A stretch of 64,000 nucleotides of DNA. Origin: Pedobacter sp. D749. Lineage in GTDB: Bacteria; Bacteroidota; Bacteroidia; Sphingobacteriales; Sphingobacteriaceae. The stretch spans positions 3,782,001 through 3,846,000 of the forward strand of contig NZ_CP079218.1 of NCBI RefSeq assembly GCF_019317285.1. The letters are read 5' to 3'. Under the pieces are notes generated by a model that was not told the origin of the DNA, searched no databases, and was given only the letters and a program-made list of their open reading frames with translations. This document shows positions 36,959 through 46,011 of the stretch, piece by piece (position 1 is the stretch's first letter; every line of letters begins with the position of its first letter). A program made the position numbers and the translations under genes.

Positions 36959-37006
36959 ATAAAAAAAAAACGAAGTACCTTTTTATCAAAAACTGGTGCT
37001 TCGTTT
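36959..37006 (-). terminator. Intrinsic terminator after the TPR protein gene
   Basis: On the minus strand AAACGAAGCACC pairs with GGTACTTCGTTT (one mismatch) and is followed by an uninterrupted U tract of about ten. It closes the hemA-to-TPR transcript. Confidence 0.85.
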
Positions 37007-37028
37007 ATTCAAAACGACAATAGTCCTA

Positions 37029-37544
37029 TTATATTTTGCTTATTTCTTTTTCAATCTTAACGATAATATCTTTTGATCGTTGCGATTCGGCAAGTTCCTT
37101 AGCCAGTTTAGTATAAGCTTCGGCCCTTTCTCTGTCTTTCTTCCGCAAAGCGAGATTAGCCAAATGGATCAGCACATACGATTTCTCGTTTTTTCCGCCC
37201 ACCGGAAAACGACTCGCCAACTGAAAGTGATATTCAGCCTTATCGTAGTCTTCTTCCTTCAAAGCCATATTGCCTTGCATAAATTCGTAATAACCCCTTC
37301 GATTTTTAGCTAAGCGCTCTGGCCTAACCACCTCTGCCAATAAGGCTTTGGTTTTACCGAATTCGTTATTTTTGAAATGTTTCGATGCCATCAAAACTGA
37401 ACTATGCTTAAAATGGCTCCAAACAACAAAAGCAAATAAAAGGCCTGAAACAGCGGCTAACTGGTATTGATTGTAAAAAATACAAACCAACGCAGCCAGC
37501 ACAAAAACTGCCATTAAAGCATATCTGCCTTTATTATTGTACAT
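37029..37544 (-). CDS. Membrane protein with TPR-like repeats, unknown function
   Basis: This 171-residue protein has two N-terminal membrane helices (about 7-25 and 28-43), then TPR-like helical pairs (for example YYEFMQGNMALKEEDYDKAE and SYVLIHLANLALRKKDRERA). Its start codon shares one base with the response regulator stop, implying translational coupling to the two-component system. It may be an accessory or sensing partner of that system. No family name is recognised. Confidence 0.7.
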   Translation of the reverse strand: MYNNKGRYALMAVFVLAALVCIFYNQYQLAAVSGLLFAFVVWSHFKHSSVLMASKHFKNNEFGKTKALLAEVVRPERLAKNRRGYYEFMQGNMALKEEDYDKAEYHFQLASRFPVGGKNEKSYVLIHLANLALRKKDRERAEAYTKLAKELAESQRSKDIIVKIEKEISKI

Positions 37545-38248
37545 TAATGACTATCAGTGAACTTATAGCCTACACCACGAATAGAGTGGAAATAAACTGG
37601 ATTTTTTTGATCTGGTTCGAAATACTTACGGAACGTTAAGATGAAATTATCAATCGTTCTGGTTGATGGATAAACATCATAATTCCAAACGGTTTCTAAA
37701 ATTTGCTCTCTCGAAACGGCATCGTTTTTACGCTCGATCAACAGTTTCAGCAACATCGTTTCCTTTTTGGTTAACGGTGTGATGGTACCATCATCATGTT
37801 TCAATTCGAAAGAGTTAAAATAGATCGTTTTATCACCAATTTTGTAAGAATTCAATTCTTTTAAATCGTCAGATTTTAAACTGCGTTTAACCAAAATACC
37901 CACACGAAGAATTAATTCTTCTAAGTTAAATGGTTTAACCAAATAATCGTCAGCTCCTTTTTTCAAACCTAAAACACGGTCTTCTGAAGTGTTTTTAGCT
38001 GTTAAAAACATAATCGGAACTTCTGCATTCTCTAAACGGATTGTTTCGCAAACCTGGAAACCATCCATTTCAGGCAACATAACATCTAAAATAATTAGAT
38101 TGAAGCGTTCTTCTTTAAAAATTTTAAGAGCGGTTTTGCCATCTTTAACGGCGTGAACTTTATAACCCTCAAGTTCGAGGTTTAATTTGATAGCATCTAA
38201 CAAGTGGTCCTCGTCTTCTACCAATAGAATTCTTAATTTTTGTGACAT
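37544..38248 (-). CDS. OmpR-family response regulator
   Basis: This 234-residue transcription factor has a receiver domain (1-120; phosphoacceptor Asp in NLIILDVMLPEMDGF, Lys in DDYLVKPF) and an OmpR-type winged helix (about 135-232; TFRKYFEPDQ, YFHSIRGVGYKF). It is encoded eight bases after the sensor kinase. The pair lies inside the hem locus, so haem or redox genes are plausible targets, but nothing in the sequence proves this. Confidence 0.93.
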   Translation of the reverse strand: MSQKLRILLVEDEDHLLDAIKLNLELEGYKVHAVKDGKTALKIFKEERFNLIILDVMLPEMDGFQVCETIRLENAEVPIMFLTAKNTSEDRVLGLKKGADDYLVKPFNLEELILRVGILVKRSLKSDDLKELNSYKIGDKTIYFNSFELKHDDGTITPLTKKETMLLKLLIERKNDAVSREQILETVWNYDVYPSTRTIDNFILTFRKYFEPDQKNPVYFHSIRGVGYKFTDSH

Positions 38249-38256
38249 AATTGAGA

Positions 38257-39123
38257 TTAACTAAATGTTACTTCAAAAATACTTCCTTGAGGCAAATTGT
38301 CTTTTACTATAATATCTGCATCATGGTATTGTAAAACCTCTTTCACAATAAACAAGCCTAAACCTGTTCCTTTCGCTTTTCTGACATTCTCGTTACCAAC
38401 GCGGTAAAACTTATCAAATATCAACATTTTTTCGGCATCTGAAATACCAGGCCCTTTATCTATAACACTTAAGTGAATATGTCCATCTACTTCGTTTAAA
38501 TGCACATTTATCTCATCACATGGACTTGAATACTTAACTGCGTTCTCAATTAAATTCGTTACAACTGACGATAAGGCAAATTTGTCACCCATTATCTGCA
38601 AATTTGGCTGAATTTGAGCACTTATTAATTGTTCGTTGCCACAAGAGTGAACCTGAAGTCGATCTGTAATTTTATAAACCAGTTCTGAAAAATTAAATTC
38701 CTCTTTCGGAAAGGTATACGAACGATTTTCAATCTTGGTAGCCAAAAGCATATTTTCAACCAGATCGTCCAAACGCTCAATATCTTTTAACGAATTATTT
38801 AATAAGGAGATTTGACGTGCTTTATCCAAATCCCGTTTAACAATAGTTTGAATAGAAAGTTTGATTGCCGCTAAAGGAGATTTTAACTCATGAGTGATCG
38901 ACATTAAAAAGTTCTGTTGCTGTTCTCTTAATTTATCTTCACGTTTTAAGGATTGATGAAGAAAATAGCCACCAATACAAAGCAAAAATACAAATACCGA
39001 TCCTTCACCCATAATCATCGTCATGCGACTGGGTTGCAAACGCACCACCAATGTTCCCCACGAAATGAGCTGAATCATCGCATAAAGCAATAAAGCGTAA
39101 AATATAATTATAGATTTCTTCAT
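38257..39123 (-). CDS. Sensor histidine kinase
   Basis: This 288-residue membrane kinase has two membrane helices (about 4-25 and 38-57) with almost no periplasmic loop, so it probably senses within the membrane or through partners. The phospho-acceptor His is in MSITHELKSPLAAIKLS. The N box is NLIENAVKYSS, and the G boxes are DKGPGI and GTGLGLFIVKE. It pairs with the downstream response regulator. A CTGTGTAATC-type module lies directly upstream of its start. Confidence 0.93.
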   Translation of the reverse strand: MKKSIIIFYALLLYAMIQLISWGTLVVRLQPSRMTMIMGEGSVFVFLLCIGGYFLHQSLKREDKLREQQQNFLMSITHELKSPLAAIKLSIQTIVKRDLDKARQISLLNNSLKDIERLDDLVENMLLATKIENRSYTFPKEEFNFSELVYKITDRLQVHSCGNEQLISAQIQPNLQIMGDKFALSSVVTNLIENAVKYSSPCDEINVHLNEVDGHIHLSVIDKGPGISDAEKMLIFDKFYRVGNENVRKAKGTGLGLFIVKEVLQYHDADIIVKDNLPQGSIFEVTFS

Positions 39124-39130
39124 TTATCAG

Positions 39131-39159
39131 TTTTTCCTTCGGGTTGATTACACAGATTA
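39131..39159 (-). repeat. CTGTGTAATCAA module upstream of the histidine kinase
   Basis: On the minus strand it reads AATCTGTGTAATCAACCCGA then AGGAAAAA, nearly identical to the module before ilvC. It ends eight bases before the start codon. Confidence 0.75.
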
Positions 39160-39170
39160 TTTTTCTTGTT

Positions 39171-39264
39171 CGTCATTGCGAGAAGGCTTTTTCAGCCGAC
39201 GAAGCAATCTTACAACTGTCGCTACTAGCGTGCGCATTAAGATTGCTTCGTTTCTCGCAATGAT
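39171..39264. repeat. REP-like element with nested inverted arms
   Basis: The outer arms CGTCATTGCGAGAA and TTCTCGCAATGATG, and inner arms CGAAGCAATCTT and AAGATTGCTTCG, form a long near-perfect hairpin between hemL and the kinase gene. Confidence 0.8.
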
Positions 39265-39281
39265 GATCTTTCGAATAAAAC

Positions 39282-40652
39282 TTATTTTTTAAACACCAAA
39301 TCTAATGCTTCAAAAATAGCACGTTTAGCTTTCTCCAATTCAATCTTTGTATGTGCTGAAGATACGAAACCAACTTCATATCCCGATGGACCTAAATAAA
39401 TCCCTCTATTCAATAATTCACGGTGCATCACTTTGAATTTCTCCATGCTTCCAGCATCGATGTCATCAGCCGATTGGATTTTATCCTTATCGGTAAAAGC
39501 AAACCAGAAGATAGAGCCAATGGTAAATACTTTAAATTTATAGTTACGTGCTGTGGCAAACCGCTGAATACTGGCTACAAATTCTTGTGCCTTGTTATTC
39601 AGGTCTTTGTAAAAACCCGATTTATTTAATTCTGTTAAAGTTGCAATTCCAGCTGCCATAGCCACAGGATTTCCAGATAACGTTCCTGCCTGGTATACAC
39701 CGCCATCAGGAGAAATATGCGCCATAATTTCAGCGCGTGCACCATACATCCCAACTGGTAATCCACCACCAATGATTTTGCCATAAGTAACAATATCAGG
39801 CGTAACACCATAATGTGCTGCTGCTCCTTCAAAACCTACCCTGAATCCTGTAATTACTTCATCAAAAATTAAAAGAGAACCGTTATCGGTACAAATTTTA
39901 CGCAAGAAATGAATATATTCTTCATCCTGCATAATTAAACCGTTGTTTGCCGGAATTCCTTCAATAATTACCGCAGCAATCTGATCTTTAAACTGCGCAA
40001 AAGCTTGTTCGATAGCTGTTTTATCATTTAAAGGCACCACAATGGTTTCTTCAGCAAAAGATTTTGGTACACCTGCTGAGGAAGTTTCTCCAAAAGTAAC
40101 CAGACCTGAACCTGCTTTAACTAAAAGCGAATCGCTATGACCATGGTAACAACCTTCAAACTTTAAAATCTTATCCCGACTGGTAAAACCCCTTGCTAAA
40201 CGTATGGCCGACATTACCGCTTCGGTACCTGAACTTGTGAAACGGATTTTCTCAACAAAACGGTTGTTTTTAATAATCAGCTCAGCCAATTCATTTTCTA
40301 AAGCCGTTGGCGCACCAAAGCTCATTCCATTCTGCATCACCTCGGTAACTTTTTCGCGGATTTTAGGATTGTTATGGCCTAAAATTAGTGGACCCCAGCT
40401 ACCACAGAAATCGATAAATTGATTACCGTCGGCATCCCAGATAAAGCAGCCGTCACCTTTCTCGATAAAAAGTGGCGTACCATAAACAGATTTAAAAGCC
40501 CTTACCGGAGAGTTTACCCCACCAGGGAAATACGTTTTTGATTTTTCGTACAGTTCCGCGGATTTTACTCTAGAAATATCAGGTTTACTCCCTGTATTTA
40601 CCGGAATATCGGCTTCGTTGCCTGAAAACATTTTCTTTAATGAATCTAACAT
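39282..40652 (-). CDS. hemL: Glutamate-1-semialdehyde 2,1-aminomutase
   Basis: This PLP enzyme converts glutamate-1-semialdehyde to 5-aminolaevulinate, completing the C5 route begun by HemA. The 456-residue protein has the family motifs KTYFPGGVNSPVRAFKSV, SGTEAVMSAIRLARGFT and CYHGHSDSLLVKAGSG. The PLP lysine is in TYGKIIGGGLPVGMYG. The first 25 or so residues are variable and a start at the second Met (about 21 bases downstream) is possible. Confidence 0.95.
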   Translation of the reverse strand: MLDSLKKMFSGNEADIPVNTGSKPDISRVKSAELYEKSKTYFPGGVNSPVRAFKSVYGTPLFIEKGDGCFIWDADGNQFIDFCGSWGPLILGHNNPKIREKVTEVMQNGMSFGAPTALENELAELIIKNNRFVEKIRFTSSGTEAVMSAIRLARGFTSRDKILKFEGCYHGHSDSLLVKAGSGLVTFGETSSAGVPKSFAEETIVVPLNDKTAIEQAFAQFKDQIAAVIIEGIPANNGLIMQDEEYIHFLRKICTDNGSLLIFDEVITGFRVGFEGAAAHYGVTPDIVTYGKIIGGGLPVGMYGARAEIMAHISPDGGVYQAGTLSGNPVAMAAGIATLTELNKSGFYKDLNNKAQEFVASIQRFATARNYKFKVFTIGSIFWFAFTDKDKIQSADDIDAGSMEKFKVMHRELLNRGIYLGPSGYEVGFVSSAHTKIELEKAKRAIFEALDLVFKK

Positions 40653-40798
40653 CTTTTTAAGGTTGAAGGCAAAAGGCTTAAGGTTAATAGCATATGCCAG
40701 AGAACCGAAATATTACATTTACCTATGTTTTTTTAACGTGGTGTAGATAAGGAATGGCAAGGAAACCCTACACCTTAAACCCTTTACCTTTCACCTTT

Positions 40799-41767
40799 TT
40801 AAAGCCAGTTGTTATTTAAAATATCTTTAATGTGGTAAGTGGTAATAATGCTTGCACCTGCACGGGCAAAGGCATGCATGGTTTCCATTACCACTTTTTG
40901 TTCGTCTATCCAACCGCGTTCCGCAGCTGCTTTTACCATGGAGTATTCGCCGGATACATTGTAAACAGCAATGGGTAAATTGGTGTCTTGTTTTAACCTT
41001 TGGATGATATCCAAATAAGCTAATCCTGGTTTCACCATTAACACATCAGCGCCTTCCTGTTCATCCAGCTGCGCTTCCTTTAAAGCTTCCAGCGGGTTTC
41101 TGAAGTCCATCTGATAAGTTTTTCTATCGCCTTTACTTGGTGCGCAATCTGCAGCCTCCCTAAACGGGCCATAGTATGCTGAAGCAAATTTTGTAGCATG
41201 ACTCATGATGGCCGCATTTACAAAACCGTTTTCATCTAGAAGATTACGCATAGCTTTAATCCGGCCATCCATCATATCCGATGGCGCAAACATATCAGCA
41301 CCAGCTTCGGCATGCGTTAAAGCCATTTTAGCGATTACCTCAACTGTTTTATCATTTTGAACATAGTCGTTTTCTAAAATACCACAATGGCCGTGACTGG
41401 TATAAGAACAAACGCAAACATCGGTAATGACATATAAATCATCACCGAATTGTTTTTTCAACTCGCGCACCGCCGTTGGCACTAAAGAATGATCATGATA
41501 AGCCGATTTTGCATCTTCAGATTTTTCGTCGCCAACGCCAAACAACATAATTTTGTTGAGCCCTTTTTTTATTCCAACTTCAACATCTTTTATCAAAGTA
41601 TCAACCGAATAATGGTTTACACCTGGCATTGCATCAATGGCATGGATAACATTATTGCCCGGCACAACGAAATAAGGGTACACAAACATATCTTTCGATA
41701 ACCTTGTTTCGGCTACCATCTCTCTCACTAACGGATTTTTCCGTAATCTTCGCGGACGATTTAACAT
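40799..41767 (-). CDS. hemB: Porphobilinogen synthase (5-aminolaevulinate dehydratase)
   Basis: This enzyme joins two 5-aminolaevulinates into porphobilinogen. The 322-residue protein has the zinc-cysteine region DVCVCSYTSHGHCG, FAPSDMMDGRI and the Schiff-base lysines in ATKFASAYYGPFREA and DVLMVKPGLAYLDI. The cysteine-rich loop marks the zinc-dependent class. The gene is preceded by a long tract of GATACT and CTGTGTAATC repeats. Confidence 0.96.
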   Translation of the reverse strand: MLNRPRRLRKNPLVREMVAETRLSKDMFVYPYFVVPGNNVIHAIDAMPGVNHYSVDTLIKDVEVGIKKGLNKIMLFGVGDEKSEDAKSAYHDHSLVPTAVRELKKQFGDDLYVITDVCVCSYTSHGHCGILENDYVQNDKTVEVIAKMALTHAEAGADMFAPSDMMDGRIKAMRNLLDENGFVNAAIMSHATKFASAYYGPFREAADCAPSKGDRKTYQMDFRNPLEALKEAQLDEQEGADVLMVKPGLAYLDIIQRLKQDTNLPIAVYNVSGEYSMVKAAAERGWIDEQKVVMETMHAFARAGASIITTYHIKDILNNNWL

Positions 41768-41775
41768 TTTTTTTT

Positions 41776-41923
41776 ATCAAGTATTTAGTATCAGGATTTG
41801 AAGTATCGAGATTTTAGTATCGAGTATCAAGACCTGAATATCTTTAAATTTTTTCCTTCGGAGTGATTACACAGGTTTTTGGATTTTACATTTAGTATTA
41901 AGATTTAAGTATCAAGTATCAAG
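41776..41923 (-). repeat. GATACT-rich tract with an embedded CTGTGTAATC module before hemB
   Basis: On the minus strand, successive units TTGATACTCGATACTAAAAT, CTCGATACTTC and CCTGATACTAAATACTTGAT end about eight bases before the hemB start. Further upstream lie CTGTGTAATCACTCCGAAGG (41851-41875) and another CTTGATACTTGATACTT block (41903-41922). Confidence 0.75.
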
Positions 41924-41957
41924 GCAGGAAACATTTAACCCTAAACATCCCTACCCT

Positions 41958-43538
41958 CTACCTTACTTCTATTCCAAAAACCGCTTCAGCCAATCCAATT
42001 TCATCAGGCGAGTATGGCAAAGTATATTTCACGCCCATTTCATCAAACTTCTTACCTGTAGAGTTTCCAATAGCAATTACCTGTTGCTCTGGCTCCAATA
42101 AATTATCAGCAAAATATGCATCAACATTTGAAGGGCTGGTAAAAATGAGCACATCAGCATAACTCTGATCGATATCTTCTTCGATTACCGTTTCGTAAAT
42201 CGGCAGATCGATTATTTTAGCATCAGCTGGTAATGATTTCTGAATAGACTGCAAAGAATCCTGTGCTCTTGGAAACAATATTTGCTGACCGCTAACCAAT
42301 TTTGCAAAATCTTCAGCTACTTCAGTAATATCGCCACTTTCACCAACAAAATCAGCAACATGATTAAATTTACGTAAAGCATCTTCTGAACCTCTTCCCA
42401 CCACACCAAACTTTGTTTTCTTTGGCAGTACCGGTTTTAAGTTGAAAAAATATTCAACGCTGTTGCGGCTACTGAAGAAAACCCAGTCTACATGCTTCAA
42501 GATAAACTGATCTAAAACAGTTACTATCGGGAACGTCCGAATTAATGAACGTCCTTCTATTTCAATATTATTATTTTCTAATGCCCTACGGAAATAACTG
42601 TGCTCGCCGATTTCCCGTGAAATGAAAACCTTTGCTGGCTTCTTTCTTTCTGCATTAAATTTGCTTACAATTTTTTCTGCTAAACCTTCGGTACTTTCTG
42701 CACGCAAAAACAAACGCTCAGGAAAATGATCAGCGGTTTCGGCTTTTGAAGTCCAAATTTCGAATTTTCCATTTTCCTTTCTGCAATAACAGCCTAAAGG
42801 CATGTGGCAGCCACCTTCAAAAAGATTTAAAACCTTACGTTCTACAGTTACCGTTTCCGCGGTCTCCGGATCATGCAATTTTTGCAGTGCATCAAAAAGT
42901 TCAGTATCGTTTTCCCTGATCTGAATAGCCAATGCGCCTTGTGCAGGAGCTGGAATAAACTCTGTGGTTTCCAATTCTTCTACATGTAAATCACTCACAT
43001 CAAGATTTAAGCGCTTAACACCAGCTTTTGCAATTAAAATGGCATCGTAATCCTCGTCACGGAGTTTTTGGATACGGGTAGGTACATTTCCACGGAGATC
43101 CTCAACCTCTAAATCAGGACGTAAGCCCAATAACTGCGCTTTGCGGCGGTTAGATGAAGTGCCCACCATTGCGCCTTTTTTTAGCGAAAGCTTCTGCGAA
43201 ACATCTACGCAATCTTTTAAAATCAAAAGATATTCGCTTGCTTCCTCTCTTGGTGGTAAAGCAGCGATAATTAATCCTTCGGGATGTGTAGTGGGTAAAT
43301 CTTTTAGGCAATGTACAGCCAGATCAATTGTTCCACCCAAAAGCTCTTCTTCCAATTCTTTGGTAAAAAAGCCTTTGCCCTCCAGTTTATCTAATCTTAA
43401 ATTCAGGATTTTGTCGCCCTGAGTTTTAATGATTTTTATTTCTGCTTCTATTCCAATTACAGACAATTCATTTTTTATATGATTTGCCTGCCATAAAGCC
43501 AGGTCGCTACCGCGTGTTCCAATGGTTAATTTCTTCAC
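41958..43538 (-). CDS. hemC: Fused hydroxymethylbilane synthase / uroporphyrinogen-III synthase
   Basis: This single 526-residue chain joins two successive haem enzymes. Residues 1 to about 300 are HemC: IGTRGSDLALWQANH, QGDKILNLRLDKLEGKGFFT, HCLKDLPT, and the dipyrromethane cofactor cysteine Cys244 in FEGGCHMPLGCY. Residues from about 305 (KVFISREIGEHSYFRRALEN) to the end are a HemD-type domain with VDWVFFSSRNSVEYF and a TSPSNVDAYF segment near the end. Fusion should channel the unstable hydroxymethylbilane. The stop codon overlaps an AAGGTAGAGGGTAGG repeat. Confidence 0.93.
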   Translation of the reverse strand: MKKLTIGTRGSDLALWQANHIKNELSVIGIEAEIKIIKTQGDKILNLRLDKLEGKGFFTKELEEELLGGTIDLAVHCLKDLPTTHPEGLIIAALPPREEASEYLLILKDCVDVSQKLSLKKGAMVGTSSNRRKAQLLGLRPDLEVEDLRGNVPTRIQKLRDEDYDAILIAKAGVKRLNLDVSDLHVEELETTEFIPAPAQGALAIQIRENDTELFDALQKLHDPETAETVTVERKVLNLFEGGCHMPLGCYCRKENGKFEIWTSKAETADHFPERLFLRAESTEGLAEKIVSKFNAERKKPAKVFISREIGEHSYFRRALENNNIEIEGRSLIRTFPIVTVLDQFILKHVDWVFFSSRNSVEYFFNLKPVLPKKTKFGVVGRGSEDALRKFNHVADFVGESGDITEVAEDFAKLVSGQQILFPRAQDSLQSIQKSLPADAKIIDLPIYETVIEEDIDQSYADVLIFTSPSNVDAYFADNLLEPEQQVIAIGNSTGKKFDEMGVKYTLPYSPDEIGLAEAVFGIEVR

Positions 43539-43666
43539 TATAAAGGTTAAATGAGTTGCAAATTTAATTTAATTAGTGGTTTATACCATGAATTGTTTAA
43601 AAATGAGACAGTGAGGTTACAGAAGAGATAATTTAAAGGATTTCTGTGACATTATACAATCGGTTT

Positions 43667-43927
43667 GTCATTCTGAGCACAGCGAAGAATCTGTAACCCA
43701 TAGGCATTGTTTTTAAACTCAACAGAAACAGGATCCGAATTAATTATCATGAGCTTTATAGAATTGAACCATATAAGAAATGTAAGGCCATTTAAGCTCA
43801 GAAGTATGAAAAAAGATACTGAAACAGGTTCAGGATGAAGGTAAGCGAGTGTAAGACTCCAAATTACAATTGGTATTAATAAATTCCTTTCAAGAAATAA
43901 AAGATTCTTCACTGCGTTCAGAATGAC
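43667..43927. repeat. Cassette flanked by inverted REP-like ends
   Basis: GTCATTCTGAGCACAGCGAA with GAATCT (43667-43692) and its inverted counterpart AGATTCTTCACTGCGTTCAG with AATGACA (43902-43927) enclose about 210 bases. An 86-codon minus-strand ORF (43652-43912) spans it and predicts two membrane helices, but its C-terminus is translated REP (QILRCAQNDK), so I do not call it a gene with confidence. Confidence 0.65.
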
Positions 43928-43992
43928 AGAAAAAAGGAAAATTAAACTTGGTGTTCTTTGCGCCTAAACTTAGCGATCTTTGCGGTTAAACC

Positions 43993-45219
43993 TTAAGATT
44001 GGTTAACCAAAATTTCTTTAGCCATAACCATCGGAACGCTGATGTATTTTTTCTCCATGTAGTTCATTACACGTTCTAAAACTTCGCGCGAGGCTTCATC
44101 CATCTGACCAATTTCATCTGCAAATACGCCATTTATAGCCGTGTTTTTGATTTCTTTAATTTTTCTTGGCACCTCTTGCATCGCAAGTTCAATACGGCGT
44201 TGTTTTAAAACAGAGAAAAAATCGGTAATGTTATTGCTGATAATTTCTTCGGCATGCACCAGTTCGTTGTAACGTTCCTGGATATTTTTACGCGCCACCT
44301 CTTTCAGCGACTCGACCTCAATATAATGTACAGGATTGTTATGGATTACTGCAGGTGTAACATCATTTGGAATGGCTAAATCTACAATTACCTTTTTGCC
44401 CTGATCACCATTTAACAGCTTAGCGTACAACGCTTCATTAATAATCGCCTCCGTTGAACCGGTACAGGTAATAATCACATCAAATCCTTCATTAAAATCT
44501 TCAAGCGCTGCCAAAGGATAAGCCTTACCACCCAGCTCTCCTGCTAAAGATTCGGCCTTAGAAAGCGTACGGTTGAAAATTGAAAAATTGGAGTATTTAT
44601 GTTTGTTGAGGTATTTTGTTATATTCTGATTGGTTTCGCCCGCGCCAATAATTAAGATCCGCGAGTTGCCACACATATTCAACTCTTTTAGTTTACGGTA
44701 AGCCAATGAAACAACAGAAACCGGATTTTTCGAAATATTGGTATGCGTGTAAACTTCTTTTGCAGTTTTAACCACACGATCCATAATCATCCGCATGTAA
44801 TCGCCGGTAAAACCAGCATCACGGCAGTTTTCGTAAGCTTTACGGATTTGTGCAAGGATTTCCTTTTCGCCAACTACCAAACTCTCTAAAGAACATGATG
44901 TTCTGAGCAAATGGTTAAAAGCTTCTTCGTTTTCGTATACCGTAACATTATCCAGGAAACGCTCCATAAATTCAGGAGGCAATCCCATGTCTAAAACAGT
45001 AAGAAACCTGGTTACAAATTCCTTGTCGGTCTTCTCTTTGGTAAGAAAAACAAACTCCACGCGGTTACAGGTTCCGATATAGAAAATTTCACTAACGGGA
45101 AGTTCTGCCTGAACATTCTTCAACCTGCTATCTAAACTCTGATCACAAATAACTAATTTCCCTAAAGATTTCAGGTCGATGTGGTGATGCGTAAAAGCTA
45201 TTACTTTTAAATATTCCAA
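43993..45219 (-). CDS. hemA: Glutamyl-tRNA reductase
   Basis: This NADPH-dependent enzyme reduces glutamyl-tRNA to glutamate-1-semialdehyde, the first step of haem synthesis by the C5 route. The 408-residue protein has the catalytic Cys51 in FYIGTCNRVEF, SCSLESLVVGEKEILAQIRK, the nucleotide-binding IIGAGETNQN and a C-terminal helical dimerisation domain. It is the promoter-proximal hem gene. A -7-like box lies 31 bases upstream. Confidence 0.96.
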   Translation of the reverse strand: MEYLKVIAFTHHHIDLKSLGKLVICDQSLDSRLKNVQAELPVSEIFYIGTCNRVEFVFLTKEKTDKEFVTRFLTVLDMGLPPEFMERFLDNVTVYENEEAFNHLLRTSCSLESLVVGEKEILAQIRKAYENCRDAGFTGDYMRMIMDRVVKTAKEVYTHTNISKNPVSVVSLAYRKLKELNMCGNSRILIIGAGETNQNITKYLNKHKYSNFSIFNRTLSKAESLAGELGGKAYPLAALEDFNEGFDVIITCTGSTEAIINEALYAKLLNGDQGKKVIVDLAIPNDVTPAVIHNNPVHYIEVESLKEVARKNIQERYNELVHAEEIISNNITDFFSVLKQRRIELAMQEVPRKIKEIKNTAINGVFADEIGQMDEASREVLERVMNYMEKKYISVPMVMAKEILVNQS

Positions 45220-45249
45220 GTGCTTCCGTTATTAACTATTATCGGGATA

Positions 45250-45257
45250 CAAAAGTA
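45250..45257 (-). promoter_or_regulatory. Candidate -7 box for hemA
   Basis: On the minus strand TACTTTTG matches TAnnTTTG and lies 31 bases before the hemA start. A clear -33 element is not visible. Confidence 0.45.
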
Positions 45258-45354
45258 ACATGGTGAAGGCATGTGACTGTCATTAACCTGTAATTTACAT
45301 CAATTTAGAACGGTTTTAAATAACAACCTTCTAAGATTAAACCATATATCGATC

Positions 45355-45740
45355 ATGATAAACAGACCAATTTATAAATTTTTTCTCTGGGTTTATGCCC
45401 TTTTCTACGTTCTGGCAGGATGTAACCATTTTTTATCCACTACAGTCTATTACGGCATTATGCCAAAATGGTTGCCTGCACATGGATTTTAATTTATTTT
45501 TCCGGAGTATTAGAAATCGCTTTTGGGATTTTATTATTGATTAAGAAGACAAGAAAGCTTGCCGCTGTGCTGATTATCCTGATGTTAATTGCCTTTATAC
45601 CTGCGCACATCTACATGATCCAAAAGGCACCTTTTATATTGGGTAAAATACTGGTAACGCCGTTTATAGCATGGGTGAGGTTGCCTTTTCAGCTGTTGTT
45701 TATTGTCTGGGCATGGTATTATCATAAGAAAACAACCTGA
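45355..45740 (+). pseudogene. DoxX-like membrane protein gene with a frameshift
   Basis: The first frame (45355-45492) encodes MINRPIYKFFLWVYALFYVL, then AGCNHF and MPKWLPAHGF before a stop. The second frame continues without a gap as LIYFSGVLEIAFGILLLIKK to 45740. Together they give one DoxX/MauE-like small membrane protein of about 128 residues with four helices, in the order expected for such proteins (WLPAH then YFSGVLEI). One missing base near 45484-45490 explains the break. It is either a recent pseudogene or a sequencing error. Confidence 0.75.
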
Positions 45741-45784
45741 TGATGCCTTTTTTGAAAAGCAAAACCTGTATTTCATTTTCAGTG

Positions 45785-45885
45785 TTAGTCCCGCTATTCG
45801 TTACAATCTTTTTGTGAATGTCAGTCTGAGCCTATCGAAGACCGACATCAAAAAGTATTTTCACTCCTATCAGGTTTAAAGAACA
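45785..45885 (-). repeat. Family B element with an embedded REP-like unit
   Basis: It begins TTAGTCCCGCTATTCGTTAC and ends CTATCAGGTTTA, as other family B copies do in reverse orientation. The centre holds GTCAGTCTGAGCCTATCGAA with GACCGAC (45820-45846), a REP-like unit nested in the element. No gene is present in 45741-46011. Confidence 0.6.
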
Positions 45886-46011
45886 TTGTCCTCTGATTCT
45901 TTGAACGGTTTTCATAGCGCCTGCACAACAACAATATCATCAAGCCAATATAAAATCACACAACAAAATTAGATTTTATAGGTTTATATTTTATACCCAT
46001 TCCTTTAAACT

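Noticed and set aside
43652..43912. An 86-codon minus-strand ORF with two predicted membrane helices
   Set aside because: Its C-terminus is a translated REP element and it lies wholly within a REP-flanked cassette; no homology is recognised. Kept only as part of the repeat entry.
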